Shown: positions 8,617-17,386, numbered from the stretch's first letter. The stretch is 64,000 bases of DNA from an uncultured Cellvibrio sp. (GCA_937958105.1 CALFXJ010000059.1:1-64000), one strand, 5' to 3'. Numbers and translations are program-made. The notes: a model not told the origin generated them from the sequence alone.

Positions 8617-10122
8617 ATGAATGATCACATTGAATCCCTGTTGATTGTCGGCGGTGGTGCCGCGGGTTGGTTGACTGCGGGTATCCTGGCAGCGCGTTAC
8701 GGTCGAACGGTCAGGATTACCCTTATTGAGTCAGCCGATGTGCCCATCATCGGCGTTGGCGAAGGCAGCTGGCCATCCTTGCGAAATACCCTGCGTGATA
8801 TGGGGATTTCCGAAACAGAATTTTTCCGCGAATGCGATGCATCCTTCAAGCAGGGCGTTAAATTTATTAACTGGCGCTCTGACGATAAGCCGGAATATTT
8901 TTATCATCCATTTTCTCTTCCCATTGGTTTTCTGGAGCGGAACATTGCTGCCTGGTGGGTCGCAAACCGTCAGTACGGATCCTTTGCCGATACCGTCTGC
9001 GCTCAGGAGCTGCTGTGTGAACGAAATCTTGCACCGCGCACCATGGATACACCCGACTACAAATCCCACGTTAACTACGGCTACCATCTTGATGCGGGAA
9101 AATTTGTGGCCTTTCTCAGCCGTCACTGCAAAGAAAAATTAGGCGTGCACCATGTGCTGGGAACCATCAATAAAGTTAACCAGAATGAACACGGGATTGA
9201 GAGTATTGAAACCCGGGAAAACCAGCACCTGGCGGCCGATCTGTTCATCGATTGCACCGGTCTGAAATCACTGCTTCTGGGAGAAACACTGGGAGCCAGA
9301 TTTATTGATCGGAGTGATGAGCTGTTTATCGACAGTGCTGTAGCTGCCCAGGTGCCTTACGCTGATGAACAGTCTCCCATTGTTCCCTATACCATTTCTC
9401 ACGCGCAGGAGGCCGGGTGGATATGGGACATCGGGCTGCATAGCCGCAAAGGCGTTGGTCATGTCTATTCCAGCCGGCACATGTCTGAAGATGAAGCCAT
9501 TGCTGTGCTGGGTAAATATATCGGAGCAGGTTTCGAAAAGCTGTCACCGCGAAAGCTGAAGATTCCCTGCGGTTATCGTCAATCCTTCTGGATAAAGAAT
9601 TGCATTGCAGTGGGAATGGCAGCTGGTTTTATCGAGCCGCTTGAGGCCTCCGCGCTGGTTATGGTGGAGCTGGCAGCAAACTATATCCGCGATCAGTTTC
9701 CGCAGCATAGATCGGTGATGCCAATTGTGGCCAAACGCTTTAACGATCTGCAAACCTATCGCTGGAACAACATCGTCGACTTCCTTAAGCTGCACTATGT
9801 GCTCAGTGAGCGCACGTCACCCTTCTGGCAGGATAATAGAAACCCTGAAACACTGTCGGACACCCTGAAAGAATCATTGCAGTTCTGGCAGTATCATGTG
9901 CCCTACAAGAAGGATTTTCTGCACAAAGAAGAAGTCTTTCCCGCGGCCAGTTATCAGTATATTTTGTACGGCATGGGATTGAATCCGCAGCTGCAACATA
10001 CAATGGATGCCGGAGAGAATGCCTTCTTTGAGCAAAAACGCTACGAGAATCAAAAGATCAAGGAAGCCTTAGGGGCGATGCTGCCGGATACGCGCGCTTT
10101 ACTCGCGTTCTATAAAAAATAA
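8617..10122 (+). CDS. Flavin-dependent tryptophan-halogenase-like protein
   Basis: About 501 residues, cytoplasmic. An FAD-binding GGGAAGWLTA lies at residues 12-21. The lysine that forms the chloramine in PrnA/RebH is present (SFK78QGVKFINW), as is the FIEPLEAS segment with the partner glutamate (about 338-345). The family WxWxIP signature is altered to GWIWDIG (267-273), with Gly replacing Pro. Genes of this branch often sit next to TonB receptors in Proteobacteria, and the few studied accept free indoles rather than tryptophan. The in-frame starts 8605 (GTG), 8611 and 8617 are all possible, with no clear ribosome site. It is probably co-regulated with the receptor, though a terminator lies between them. 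Confidence 0.85.
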   Translation: MNDHIESLLIVGGGAAGWLTAGILAARYGRTVRITLIESADVPIIGVGEGSWPSLRNTLRDMGISETEFFRECDASFKQGVKFINWRSDDKPEYFYHPFSLPIGFLERNIAAWWVANRQYGSFADTVCAQELLCERNLAPRTMDTPDYKSHVNYGYHLDAGKFVAFLSRHCKEKLGVHHVLGTINKVNQNEHGIESIETRENQHLAADLFIDCTGLKSLLLGETLGARFIDRSDELFIDSAVAAQVPYADEQSPIVPYTISHAQEAGWIWDIGLHSRKGVGHVYSSRHMSEDEAIAVLGKYIGAGFEKLSPRKLKIPCGYRQSFWIKNCIAVGMAAGFIEPLEASALVMVELAANYIRDQFPQHRSVMPIVAKRFNDLQTYRWNNIVDFLKLHYVLSERTSPFWQDNRNPETLSDTLKESLQFWQYHVPYKKDFLHKEEVFPAASYQYILYGMGLNPQLQHTMDAGENAFFEQKRYENQKIKEALGAMLPDTRALLAFYKK

Positions 10123-10126
10123 AGCG

Positions 10127-10981
10127 CTACAGGGGATGTCGCCACAAACCATCGTGGGCAACGTTGCGCAGGATGTTGATCGCTGCGTGCATTGTTTGGG
10201 ATCGCTCCGACGGCTCATTGCGATAAACCAAATAGATAGGATAAGTAAATTCCGGGGCGTGAGGAACGCGCTCCAGAAGTCCGCCATCAATGTAAGGCTG
10301 TACCACCTTCGCACGGAAGTAGCCGCTGCCTGTATGACGCAACAGATGCTCCAGTGCCAGCAATCCGAAATCCACTCTCAGCGAAGCGCGAGCCTTTCCC
10401 GGCAGCGCAGCTTCGTGCTGTTTGCGATACGCAGGTCCCCAGTCCACATAAATGTAAGGCGTCTGCTGACCCGGCGTCTGAACCATGATCAGCTTTTCTT
10501 CCAGCAGCAGCTCGATCTGCAAGCCGGGTAGATATTCAGGCTGATACACCACGGCGATATCCAGAACGCCATGATCCAGGCGGTCAATCAACGAAGCTGC
10601 GTCACCGGTCTCGAGGGTGATAGCGGTATTGTTCAGCTGTGCCTGTAAGCCTGCCATCCAGTTGAGCAGCAAAGGATTCCACAACGCAATTTCTCCACCG
10701 ATGCTCAATGAATCCGTATTGGTGTCCGGCAAGGTGATGTCGCGGCGCGCTTTATCCCACACCTGGACCAGCTGATTCGCATAATCCACAAAACGCTCAC
10801 CTTCCGGTGTCAGACTGGCGCCGGCCCGGTTGCGGATAAACAGCTGGCATCCCACCTGCGATTCCAGATTCTTGATGCGCGCAGTGACGGCAGTCTGGGT
10901 GAGATGCATTCGCTCAGCGGTAGCGATCATGCTTCCCGAGCGAACGATATCCAGGAACGTTCGTGCCAGTTCGATATCCAT
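10127..10981 (-). CDS. LysR-family transcriptional regulator
   Basis: A 284-residue protein. The N-terminal winged helix-turn-helix (about 3-60: ARTFLDIVRSGSMIATAERM, LTQTAVTARIKNLE, LFIRNRAG) is followed by a periplasmic-binding-like effector domain (IGGEIALWNPLLLNWMAGLQ onwards). It is divergent from cysJ, with 110 bases between the starts containing an AT-rich dyad, so it probably controls the sulfite reductase operon and itself. It is not a close CysB match by eye (shorter, different N-terminus), so the effector is uncertain. It converges with the halogenase gene, only four bases apart. Confidence 0.88.
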   Translation of the reverse strand: MDIELARTFLDIVRSGSMIATAERMHLTQTAVTARIKNLESQVGCQLFIRNRAGASLTPEGERFVDYANQLVQVWDKARRDITLPDTNTDSLSIGGEIALWNPLLLNWMAGLQAQLNNTAITLETGDAASLIDRLDHGVLDIAVVYQPEYLPGLQIELLLEEKLIMVQTPGQQTPYIYVDWGPAYRKQHEAALPGKARASLRVDFGLLALEHLLRHTGSGYFRAKVVQPYIDGGLLERVPHAPEFTYPIYLVYRNEPSERSQTMHAAINILRNVAHDGLWRHPL

Positions 10982-10990
10982 GAAATCACC

Positions 10991-11015
10991 TTAATATCAA
11001 AATTTTTAATATTAA
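10991..11015. promoter_or_regulatory. Dyad between lysR and cysJ, probable LysR operator
   Basis: TTAATAT (10991-10997) and ATATTAA (11009-11015) form a perfect inverted repeat around a second small palindrome, AAAATTTT. It lies ten bases upstream of the lysR start and fits the T-N11-A form of LysR sites. Assignment is by position and symmetry only. Confidence 0.5.
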
Positions 11016-11091
11016 AGTGCATTCAATTTCATTATTCAAGGAAATCGATAATAGCCATACTGGCCGTCTCATTGTTGGATGACGAGAAACT

Positions 11092-12870
11092 GTGACCAGT
11101 AGAGAGTTGATATTACCGGTATCCACCAGCCTGTTTTCCGTTGAAGAATGGCGGCAGGTAGAAGGTCTGATGGCACGCCTGAATCCCTCTCAGCGCCTGT
11201 GGCTGGGTGGTTATCTGTCGTCGGTCGGCGATGTGCAGGCGGGCGATGTCCTGGAGCGTGAAAAAACGCAGGCGCCTGATCGCGTGCTGGTCGCCTATGG
11301 TACGGAAACCGGCAACAGCAAAACGCTGGCGTATCAGCTGGCGGAAAAAGCCCTGCAGGCCGATGTATCCGTGGAGGTCGTCAATCTGGCGGAGTATCGC
11401 GTTCGACAACTGCAACGCGAGCAGGTGATGTTGATTATCTGCAGTACTCATGGTGATGGCGAGCCGCCGGAGCCGATCAGTGAGTTTTATTCAGCGTTGA
11501 TGAAGGAAAACCATGCCGGTTTGCAGCAACTGAAATTTGCGGTGCTGGCTCTGGGTGACAGCAGTTATCCCTTGTTTTGCGAAACGGGAAAAGCCATCGA
11601 GCAACGTCTGCTTCAACTGGGCGCGCAACCAATACTGCCCCGCACGGATTGCGATGTCGATTTTCAGGGCGCGGCGGATCAATGGATGCAGGAGGTCATC
11701 GCCGCTCTTCCCAAGACTACTGCTGCGACTAAATCCACAGCTGCAGTGCCGTCCCCGAAAGCTGCATCTACCAGTTCCAGAGCTAACCCCTGCGTTGCAG
11801 AGGTAATCGACAATATCTGCCTCACCGCGTCGAAAAGCGCGCGGGTTATCCATCATCTGGAACTGGCGTTACCGGAAAGCCTACAGCTGCAACCGGGCGA
11901 TGGAGTGGGAGTTTTTGCCAATAATTCTGCATCCTTGATCAAGCGCGTCCTTCAGCTTGGCGGGCTGGATGAAACCGCCGACGTGGTGGTGAGTAAAACC
12001 AGAATGACCCTGGCCGAGGCGTTGGTAAACCATGTGGATCTTGTCATTCCCGGTAAAAAATTTCTCACGGGCTGGGCTGAATGGAGTCAGCAGCCGCACC
12101 TGTTGAAGCTGGCTTCAGCTGAGTTTGCCGAACAACGGCAGTTTCTTCGGGAGCATCAGATCATCGATATCATGCAAGCCTATCCTGCCGCACCCGATGC
12201 ACAGGCATTTGTTGACGCTCTGCGCCCGCTTCAGCCCAGAATCTATGATGTGGCCAATTACGATGCTGACGAAGATGAAGTTCATATTCTTGTTAAAGCA
12301 TATCGCTATGCATTTGGCCGCCGAGAGGAACTGGGTGTGGCATCTTCCTGGCTTAACGGTTTATCAGCCGGCAGTGCAGTCCGGCTCTTCCCTCATACCA
12401 ACAAAAAATTTCATCTTCCCGACAATCCTGATGTTCCATTGATCCTTGTTGGCTATGAAACGGGCATATCACCCTATCGTGCTTTTATGCAGCAGATAAA
12501 AACAGAGCAGCGTCAGCATCCCTGTTGGATGATGCTTGACGTGGATGCGGTATCCGATGAAGTCATCTATCAACTTGATTGGCTGACCGCGCGCAACAGT
12601 GGCTGCTTGCTGCACATAGATCCTGTGGCCTGTGTCGGGGATGACCTCACTGGCTTTTCAGGTCGCCTCATGGAACACCGGACACGCCTTATCGAATGGT
12701 TGTTGATGGGCGCACATATTTATCTATGCGGCGATCGCAGTCTGCTGCAGGAAGTTATCGAGACGCTGGAGCAGCTTTGCAATACGGCCGGTTGCCACGA
12801 GCGCTTGGCGAAGGGGATTACCTGGGAGCAACTGATCAGTCAGCAACGTATTCATCTGAATCTTTATTGA
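11092..12870 (+). CDS. cysJ: Sulfite reductase [NADPH] flavoprotein alpha component
   Basis: A 592-residue protein that passes electrons from NADPH through FAD and FMN to the CysI hemoprotein. The N-terminus matches CysJ (FSVEEWRQVEGLMARLNPSQ). The flavodoxin domain (about 63-205) has VLVAYGTETGNSKTLAYQLAE, CSTHGDGEPPEP and ALGDSSYPLFCETGK. An Ala/Ser/Thr linker precedes the FAD-binding region (RIYDVANYDADEDEVHI) and the NADPH region (LVGYETGISPYRAFMQQ, HIYLCGDRSLLQEV). The start codon is GTG. It is first gene of a run reaching at least 15987; cysI starts two bases after its stop. Confidence 0.93.
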   Translation: MTSRELILPVSTSLFSVEEWRQVEGLMARLNPSQRLWLGGYLSSVGDVQAGDVLEREKTQAPDRVLVAYGTETGNSKTLAYQLAEKALQADVSVEVVNLAEYRVRQLQREQVMLIICSTHGDGEPPEPISEFYSALMKENHAGLQQLKFAVLALGDSSYPLFCETGKAIEQRLLQLGAQPILPRTDCDVDFQGAADQWMQEVIAALPKTTAATKSTAAVPSPKAASTSSRANPCVAEVIDNICLTASKSARVIHHLELALPESLQLQPGDGVGVFANNSASLIKRVLQLGGLDETADVVVSKTRMTLAEALVNHVDLVIPGKKFLTGWAEWSQQPHLLKLASAEFAEQRQFLREHQIIDIMQAYPAAPDAQAFVDALRPLQPRIYDVANYDADEDEVHILVKAYRYAFGRREELGVASSWLNGLSAGSAVRLFPHTNKKFHLPDNPDVPLILVGYETGISPYRAFMQQIKTEQRQHPCWMMLDVDAVSDEVIYQLDWLTARNSGCLLHIDPVACVGDDLTGFSGRLMEHRTRLIEWLLMGAHIYLCGDRSLLQEVIETLEQLCNTAGCHERLAKGITWEQLISQQRIHLNLY

Positions 12871-12872
12871 GC

Positions 12873-14582
12873 ATGGTAATGAACGAATCCAAGTCTTACG
12901 GTTATTCCCTCGAGTCGCTGGAAAAATACGATCGCAATGAACGTAATAAACTGAACAGCCGATATCTGCGCGGAACCATCAAGCCCAATTTGACTGATCG
13001 TATCACCGGCTCGGTGCCGCACGACGATGCACTGCTGCTCAAATTTCACGGCATCTACCAGCAGGACAACCGCGAAAATCGTAATGATCGAGCGCGGCGT
13101 AAACTGGAACCGGATTACCAGTTTATGGTGCGCATGCGCATTCCAGGCGGCCAGCTTACCGCAGCGCAGTGGCAAGGGCTGGATAAGCTTTCGCGCGATT
13201 ATGCGGAGCGCGGTCTGCGCATCACTACACGCCAGACGATTCAGTTGCACGGCGTGCGAAAGCCAGTGCTGGCGGATTGTCTTAAAGCGATCAACCGGAT
13301 TGGACTGGACACCATCGCAGCCTGCGGCGACGACAGTCGCGGTGTCGTCTGTGGATTCAACCCATTATTACCGGACGTGCAACAGATCGTTGAAAGGCTG
13401 GCCGTGCAAACCAGTCAGCATCTCATTCCAAAAACAGGAGCCTACGCAGAAACCTGGTACGACCGAACGCCGCAGGAGCCGACCGAACATGAAGATCCGT
13501 TGTACGGACCGCTGTATCTTCCACGCAAATTTAAAGTGGGTTTTGTTGTTCCTCCAATCAATGACATCGACGTGTTTGGCCAGGATCTGGGTTTTATTGC
13601 CATCACCGAAGGCCAACAACTTCGGGGATTTAATGTTTGTGTGGGCGGAGGCATGGGCCAGCTCGACAGTCGAGAAGACAGCTATCCGCGGCTGGCGGAG
13701 ACGATTGGTTTTATCCCGGCGGAAGAAGCTCCGGAATTTGCCGGTATTGTGATGGGCATACAGCGCGATTATGGTAATCGCGAAGACCGTCACCGGGCAC
13801 GCTTTAAATATACGCTGGATGACTACAGTATCGAGTGGTTTGTAAAAAAGCTGGAGGAGCGTCGTGGCAAACCTTTGATGCCCGCCAGAACATTTTCTTT
13901 TACGCACAACAGCGATGCGATCGGCTGGCAGAAAATTTCCGATGACTGCTGGAACCTGACGCTGCATATTACCAGCGGCAGAATAGATGGAACGCTGCGT
14001 GACAAAGTTCTGCAGCTGATAAATCATTTCAATGGCAGAATTCGGCTGACGCCCAACCAGAATATCTCCCTGATTCATATTGATGCTGCTGCTCGTGAGC
14101 AGATATTACCAGCGTTGCGGGATATGAATCTCACGCCGCACACAGAGCCGGATAATCAGCTCGCGCATTCACTAAGTTGTGTGGCCCTTCCAACCTGCGG
14201 TCTGGCGATGGCCGAGGCTGAACGTTATCTGCCTCACTTTCTGGAAAAGTTCTCAGCTCTCAAATCCCGGCACGGACTCGCACACATTCCCATTACGTTG
14301 CGAATTACCGGCTGCCCTAATGGTTGTGCGCGACCCTATCTGGCAGAGGTTGCGCTGACGGGCAGGGCACCGGGACTGTACAACCTTTATCTGGGTGGAA
14401 GTTTTCAAGGCGACCGCCTGAATCAGCTTTATGCATCTAATCTCAATGAAGACCACATCCTGCAGATTCTGGATGAGTTGTTTCAGCAATTTTCACAGGA
14501 GCGAGAAAAAAACGAATACTTTGGTGATTACCTGATCCGTACTGGCAAGGCATGCCAGACGCTGCGTGTTTTAGAAAATTAG
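12873..14582 (+). CDS. cysI: Sulfite reductase hemoprotein beta component
   Basis: About 569 residues, close to the usual 570. It carries out the six-electron reduction of sulfite to sulfide at a siroheme coupled to a 4Fe-4S cluster. The cluster ligands are present as C436-x5-C442 (CVALPTC) and C481-x3-C485 (TGCPNGCARPY). The ferredoxin-like half domains start with DDALLLKFHGIYQQDNRENR and VRMRIPGGQLT. ATG 12873 is chosen, two bases after the cysJ stop; ATG 12879 is equally possible. Three DsrE-like genes follow closely, which is not the classical cysJIH order. Confidence 0.94.
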   Translation: MVMNESKSYGYSLESLEKYDRNERNKLNSRYLRGTIKPNLTDRITGSVPHDDALLLKFHGIYQQDNRENRNDRARRKLEPDYQFMVRMRIPGGQLTAAQWQGLDKLSRDYAERGLRITTRQTIQLHGVRKPVLADCLKAINRIGLDTIAACGDDSRGVVCGFNPLLPDVQQIVERLAVQTSQHLIPKTGAYAETWYDRTPQEPTEHEDPLYGPLYLPRKFKVGFVVPPINDIDVFGQDLGFIAITEGQQLRGFNVCVGGGMGQLDSREDSYPRLAETIGFIPAEEAPEFAGIVMGIQRDYGNREDRHRARFKYTLDDYSIEWFVKKLEERRGKPLMPARTFSFTHNSDAIGWQKISDDCWNLTLHITSGRIDGTLRDKVLQLINHFNGRIRLTPNQNISLIHIDAAAREQILPALRDMNLTPHTEPDNQLAHSLSCVALPTCGLAMAEAERYLPHFLEKFSALKSRHGLAHIPITLRITGCPNGCARPYLAEVALTGRAPGLYNLYLGGSFQGDRLNQLYASNLNEDHILQILDELFQQFSQEREKNEYFGDYLIRTGKACQTLRVLEN

Positions 14583-14603
14583 CTGCAATCTATGGAGGAG
14601 TAA

Positions 14604-14930
14604 ATGTCGAGTTATTTTTTTGTACAAAGTTTAGATCCGTTTGTAGACAGAGCAACGGATACGCAGTTTTCCCTGATGTCAGAGCTGGCCGCTGCCGGTA
14701 ACGAGGTGTCGCTGTTCCTGGTGCAGAACGGCGTGGTCTCGGCTGCGTCACAGGCAGTGAGCCCGGAGTTCGATAAATTATTGGACGCAGGAATAAAAAT
14801 CTACGCGGATAAATTCTCTCTTTGGCAGCGCGAGATTGAGCTGACACAGCTGAAGAAACATATAGAAAGTGCTGAGCTTCACGTCGTTATCCAGGCAATG
14901 GTTAATGGCGAGAAAGTGATCTGGAACTAG
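14604..14930 (+). CDS. DsrE-like protein, first of three, lacking cysteine
   Basis: A 108-residue protein preceded by GGAGGAG. It has the DsrE/TusD Rossmann-like layout: FVQSLDPFVDRATDTQFSLM, then a helix and LAAAGNEVSLFLVQNGVVSA, then DAGIKIYADKFSLWQREI, where active DsrE proteins carry a CxxC-type motif. Here that site has no cysteine, and the whole protein contains none. It is probably a structural partner, as TusC/TusB are to TusD. Co-transcription with cysJI suggests handling of the sulfur product or of sulfite reductase assembly; that role is inferred. Confidence 0.72.
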   Translation: MSSYFFVQSLDPFVDRATDTQFSLMSELAAAGNEVSLFLVQNGVVSAASQAVSPEFDKLLDAGIKIYADKFSLWQREIELTQLKKHIESAELHVVIQAMVNGEKVIWN

Positions 14931-14938
14931 AGGTGAAT

Positions 14939-15352
14939 ATGAATCAGAACAATACACTGACTTTCGCATTCATGGACCCGCCTTTTGAATCGGAACGGAC
15001 CATCACCTTCTTTCGCTTGCTGGACAGTGCCCTGGACATGGGAGTGAATATCAATGTCTTTGCTTACGAAGGCGCCGTGGCTCTGGGTTTCAGTCGTCAA
15101 CAGACTCATGGAAATGGTATGCATAAACGTGATGCGGACGAAGAGAACCATCCTCTGACGAAGAACTGGATTACCAGCCTGCGCGATAAAGCTGAACGGA
15201 AAAAACTTAATTTCGAGTGGATTAACTGTGGCCTTTGTGTCGATGAGCGAGGCGTTATGGAGGCGATTCAGGCCTGCAGCCGCGGCGGTCCCGCCGATTT
15301 CTGGCGATGTGCAGCAAACTCTGTGAACACTCTGACAATCGGCACGAGGTAA
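14939..15352 (+). CDS. DsrE-like protein, cysteine-bearing member of the trio
   Basis: A 137-residue protein. ATG 14939 with AGAGG just upstream is preferred over GTG 14933. It opens with the family pattern (LTFAFMDPPFESERTITFFRLLDSALDMG). It also has WINCGLCVDERGVMEAI, matching the CGxC...RG site that carries persulfide sulfur in DsrE proteins. Further cysteines are in QACSRGG and FWRCAAN. It is the only one of the three neighbours with this motif, so it is the likely sulfur carrier of a three-part complex resembling TusBCD/DsrEFH. Confidence 0.75.
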   Translation: MNQNNTLTFAFMDPPFESERTITFFRLLDSALDMGVNINVFAYEGAVALGFSRQQTHGNGMHKRDADEENHPLTKNWITSLRDKAERKKLNFEWINCGLCVDERGVMEAIQACSRGGPADFWRCAANSVNTLTIGTR

Positions 15353-15355
15353 ACC

Positions 15356-15736
15356 ATGAAGATTCTACAAGTTGTGCAAAGCGCTTATCGGACGCTCGTG
15401 GAAGAGCAGGACGATACCATCATCTGGTTGTGTGAAAACCTGCATTGCGCCGGAGCCGATATCAGTGTTCTGCTGACCGGCAATGCGAGCTTCTATGCGG
15501 TGCAAAGCAAGACGCAACCGGGGGTGAGGATTGGTGACTGGGTGCAGACCCAACCGGCGGATATCACGCGGGATCTTGCTAATCTGGCTGAATTCAACGT
15601 TCCTGTCTATGTCATCAAGGAAGAGCTGGCAGAACGCGGGCTATTAGAAAAACCACTGTTACCGGGCGTTCATCTGATGGATCGGAGAGATCTTTCCGGG
15701 CTGTATGATTTTTTTGATCAGGTATGGCAATGGTGA
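15356..15736 (+). CDS. DsrE-like protein, third of three, motif lost
   Basis: A 126-residue protein starting four bases after its neighbour, with GAGG upstream. It follows the DsrE fold: MKILQVVQSAYRTLVEEQDDTIIWLCENLHCAGADISVLLTG, then NASFYAVQ and FNVPVYVIKEELAERGL. The last segment lines up with the VYVCGxCxxxRG site of active members, with both cysteines replaced. Two cysteines remain in the first helix region. It is probably a non-catalytic subunit of the presumed heteromer. Confidence 0.72.
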   Translation: MKILQVVQSAYRTLVEEQDDTIIWLCENLHCAGADISVLLTGNASFYAVQSKTQPGVRIGDWVQTQPADITRDLANLAEFNVPVYVIKEELAERGLLEKPLLPGVHLMDRRDLSGLYDFFDQVWQW

Positions 15737-15765
15737 TATGACTTGTTGACGAACAGGAGGAATCT

Positions 15766-15987
15766 ATGAAGCCGGAGACACTGCTGCGTTGTGCGCATCA
15801 GATGATGGGTGTTTGTCTGTTGTTTTCCCTCGGCATTATTTATCTGTTGTACGGCATTCGACCCGACATTAGTCTGAGGGCGCAGGTTGGCCTGCACATT
15901 GGGCTCGTTATTTTTCCGGCATTCTTCAAGATTGGCTATATTGCACGATTAACCGCGCTTAAGCAGCTGGGGCGTGTAGCAAACTGA
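15766..15987 (+). CDS. Small membrane protein at the end of the sulfite reductase run
   Basis: A 73-residue protein with an excellent AGGAGG site. Two hydrophobic segments are visible at about 14-31 (VCLLFSLGIIYLLYGI) and 42-62 (VGLHIGLVIFPAFFKIGYI). No family is recognised. The 29-base gap to the preceding gene suggests membership of the cysJI-DsrE operon. It might anchor the DsrE complex, but this is a guess. Confidence 0.65.
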   Translation: MKPETLLRCAHQMMGVCLLFSLGIIYLLYGIRPDISLRAQVGLHIGLVIFPAFFKIGYIARLTALKQLGRVAN

Positions 15988-15997
15988 GTAGCTCTCT

Positions 15998-16411
15998 TTA
16001 TTCGTAGCAGGTAGGCGAGCTGGGTTCATGCCCATCAGCTTCGCGATCCTCTTTTTCCAAGGCTTTTAGAATCGCCCGCCGCAGCACAGGCAGATGTGAG
16101 TGTTGCGGCTCTTTACTCGCAGTCAGCAGCGTTAGACGTCCCTTGCGGGCGTAACGCATCAGGGGGATCAGCTCCTCGGCTTCGGCTTTAAGTTCGTTGC
16201 GATACCGTGCTCCAAAGGTTTTATCGTCCAGTGTTCCGGCATGCCACTCTTTGCGCAAGGAAGGCGAGGGGCTCACGGAGGGCAGCCATTCTGTCAGTTG
16301 CAAAGCGTCTTTACGTTTACCTCGAGGCCAGAGACGATCTACAAGGACTCGCGCTCCATCAGTTTCAGCAGGCGGTGCGTAGATTCGGGCGAGCTGTATA
16401 TCGTAAGGCAT
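15998..16411 (-). CDS. DUF488 family protein
   Basis: A 137-residue cytoplasmic protein. The ATG at 16411 (MPYDIQLARIY) is chosen over an upstream start because AGAGGGAT lies before it. Family features are RVLVDRLWPRGKRKD near residue 21, then LPSVSPSPSLRKEW and LTLLTASKEPQHSHLPVLR. The biochemical role of DUF488 is not settled. It converges with the sulfite reductase run, ten bases between stops. Confidence 0.85.
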   Translation of the reverse strand: MPYDIQLARIYAPPAETDGARVLVDRLWPRGKRKDALQLTEWLPSVSPSPSLRKEWHAGTLDDKTFGARYRNELKAEAEELIPLMRYARKGRLTLLTASKEPQHSHLPVLRRAILKALEKEDREADGHEPSSPTCYE

Positions 16412-16450
16412 AACGAAATCCCTCTTTGAATGGCCCAACGAGAATAAAAA

Positions 16451-16481
16451 AGGCGATTACTGGATTTACCAATAATCGCCT
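16451..16481 (-). terminator. Terminator of the small basic protein gene
   Basis: The inverted repeat AGGCGATTACTGG / CCAATAATCGCCT (one mismatch) is followed on the minus strand by a run of seven T. It lies downstream of the tiny gene at 16568-16669, supporting that gene as a real transcript end. Confidence 0.8.
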
Positions 16482-16567
16482 AAGCCGGTGTCAAAAACAA
16501 TCAAAAAACGGTAGCGCTGACGAGCGCAGTAAAGGGTGACCCTTCCCTGCGTCGTTTGTTATTTTTA

Positions 16568-16669
16568 TTAGAGGGCAGAGACTGATTTAGCAGCGCGTTT
16601 TTCTTTCTTTTCTCTGCGTTTATCTTTTAAGGACTTCTGTGGCTCTTTCTTTGCTTTTTCTTTAGACAT
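16568..16669 (-). CDS. 33-residue lysine-rich protein
   Basis: Minus-strand ORF starting MSKEKAKKEPQKSLKDKRRE and ending KSVSAL. More than half of its residues are Lys, Arg or Glu, and nothing is hydrophobic enough for a membrane segment. It has a good ribosome site (AGGAAT seven bases before ATG) and a terminator downstream, so it is probably expressed. No function is known to me; charge suggests nucleic-acid or ribosome binding. It shares K-x-L-K-D-K-x-R with another tiny ORF at 24694-24801. Confidence 0.65.
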   Translation of the reverse strand: MSKEKAKKEPQKSLKDKRREKKEKRAAKSVSAL

Positions 16670-16683
16670 GTTTCATTCCTACC

Positions 16684-16729
16684 AAAAAAGAACCTCTGCG
16701 CCGATTGCCGCAAATCATTGACAGAGGTT
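16684..16729 (-). terminator. Hairpin after the minus-strand Rnk-like gene
   Basis: AACCTCTG (16691-16698) pairs with CAGAGGTT (16722-16729). On the minus strand the stem is followed by CTTTTTTGG. The loop is long (23 bases), so termination may be partial, allowing read-through into the small basic gene. Confidence 0.5.
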
Positions 16730-16816
16730 AACGTTGGAAGCCATTTCCTATAGAACACCTATAGCGAGCGGCAGATTGAAGCATGCATTGATCTAAATCC
16801 TCCTTTACTGGTTTTC

Positions 16817-17224
16817 TCAGTTAGGTTCGATTCTGATGATGCGGAACGCATCGCGGCGACCAAAGATTTGAACTTCGACTTTCTCACCAGCGCTGCGTCC
16901 CAGCAATCTTGAGCCGAGGGGCGAAAGAAAAGAGAGTTTTCCGTTCCCCGGATCGCTTTCTTCCGGCGGTACCAGAGTAAATGTCACTTCCTCTTGTAAT
17001 TGTTCATCGAACAATGTGATTTTTTTACCAGGCATCGCCTTCACCAGGTTACCTTGCATTTGTTTGAGTATTCTTTCCGTTGTGGCAAAGCTCTGGGCCA
17101 GCTCATGGGGCCGGCGGGTAACCCCCCAGGGGTTGGTCAAGCCAAACCGGCGGGCAGACCTGAGCAGCCAGGCCGGAGCATGAGTCAGTTGTGTAATAGT
17201 CAATTGATTACCCCCCACAGACAA
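16817..17224 (-). CDS. GreA/GreB C-terminal (Rnk-like) domain protein
   Basis: Up to 135 residues. The C-terminal ~85 residues match the FKBP-like GreA/Rnk domain (KKITLFDEQLQEEVTFTLVPPEES, KLSFLSPLGSRLLGRSAGEKVEV). The N-terminus (LLRSARRFGLTNPWGVTRRP) does not look like the Rnk coiled coil, and the only starts are TTG 17224 or GTG 17218, so the true start is uncertain or the N-terminus has decayed. It is divergent from a normal rnk gene. Members of this family bind near the RNA polymerase secondary channel; a role here is inferred. Confidence 0.7.
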   Translation of the reverse strand: MSVGGNQLTITQLTHAPAWLLRSARRFGLTNPWGVTRRPHELAQSFATTERILKQMQGNLVKAMPGKKITLFDEQLQEEVTFTLVPPEESDPGNGKLSFLSPLGSRLLGRSAGEKVEVQIFGRRDAFRIIRIEPN

Positions 17225-17386
17225 AGTTGGTTAAAGTGCAGGGTGATTGGACTAGCGGAACTCGAGCGGATAGTCCCCCGCTCGGTTAAGAGGGAAAGGC
17301 GAGCATTTCTCTTTTAAGGATAAAACGAAGTAATGCATTCATGGCAATAATCTGATCTATAGCAATGAATTAGGGGTTCTGGTCCA

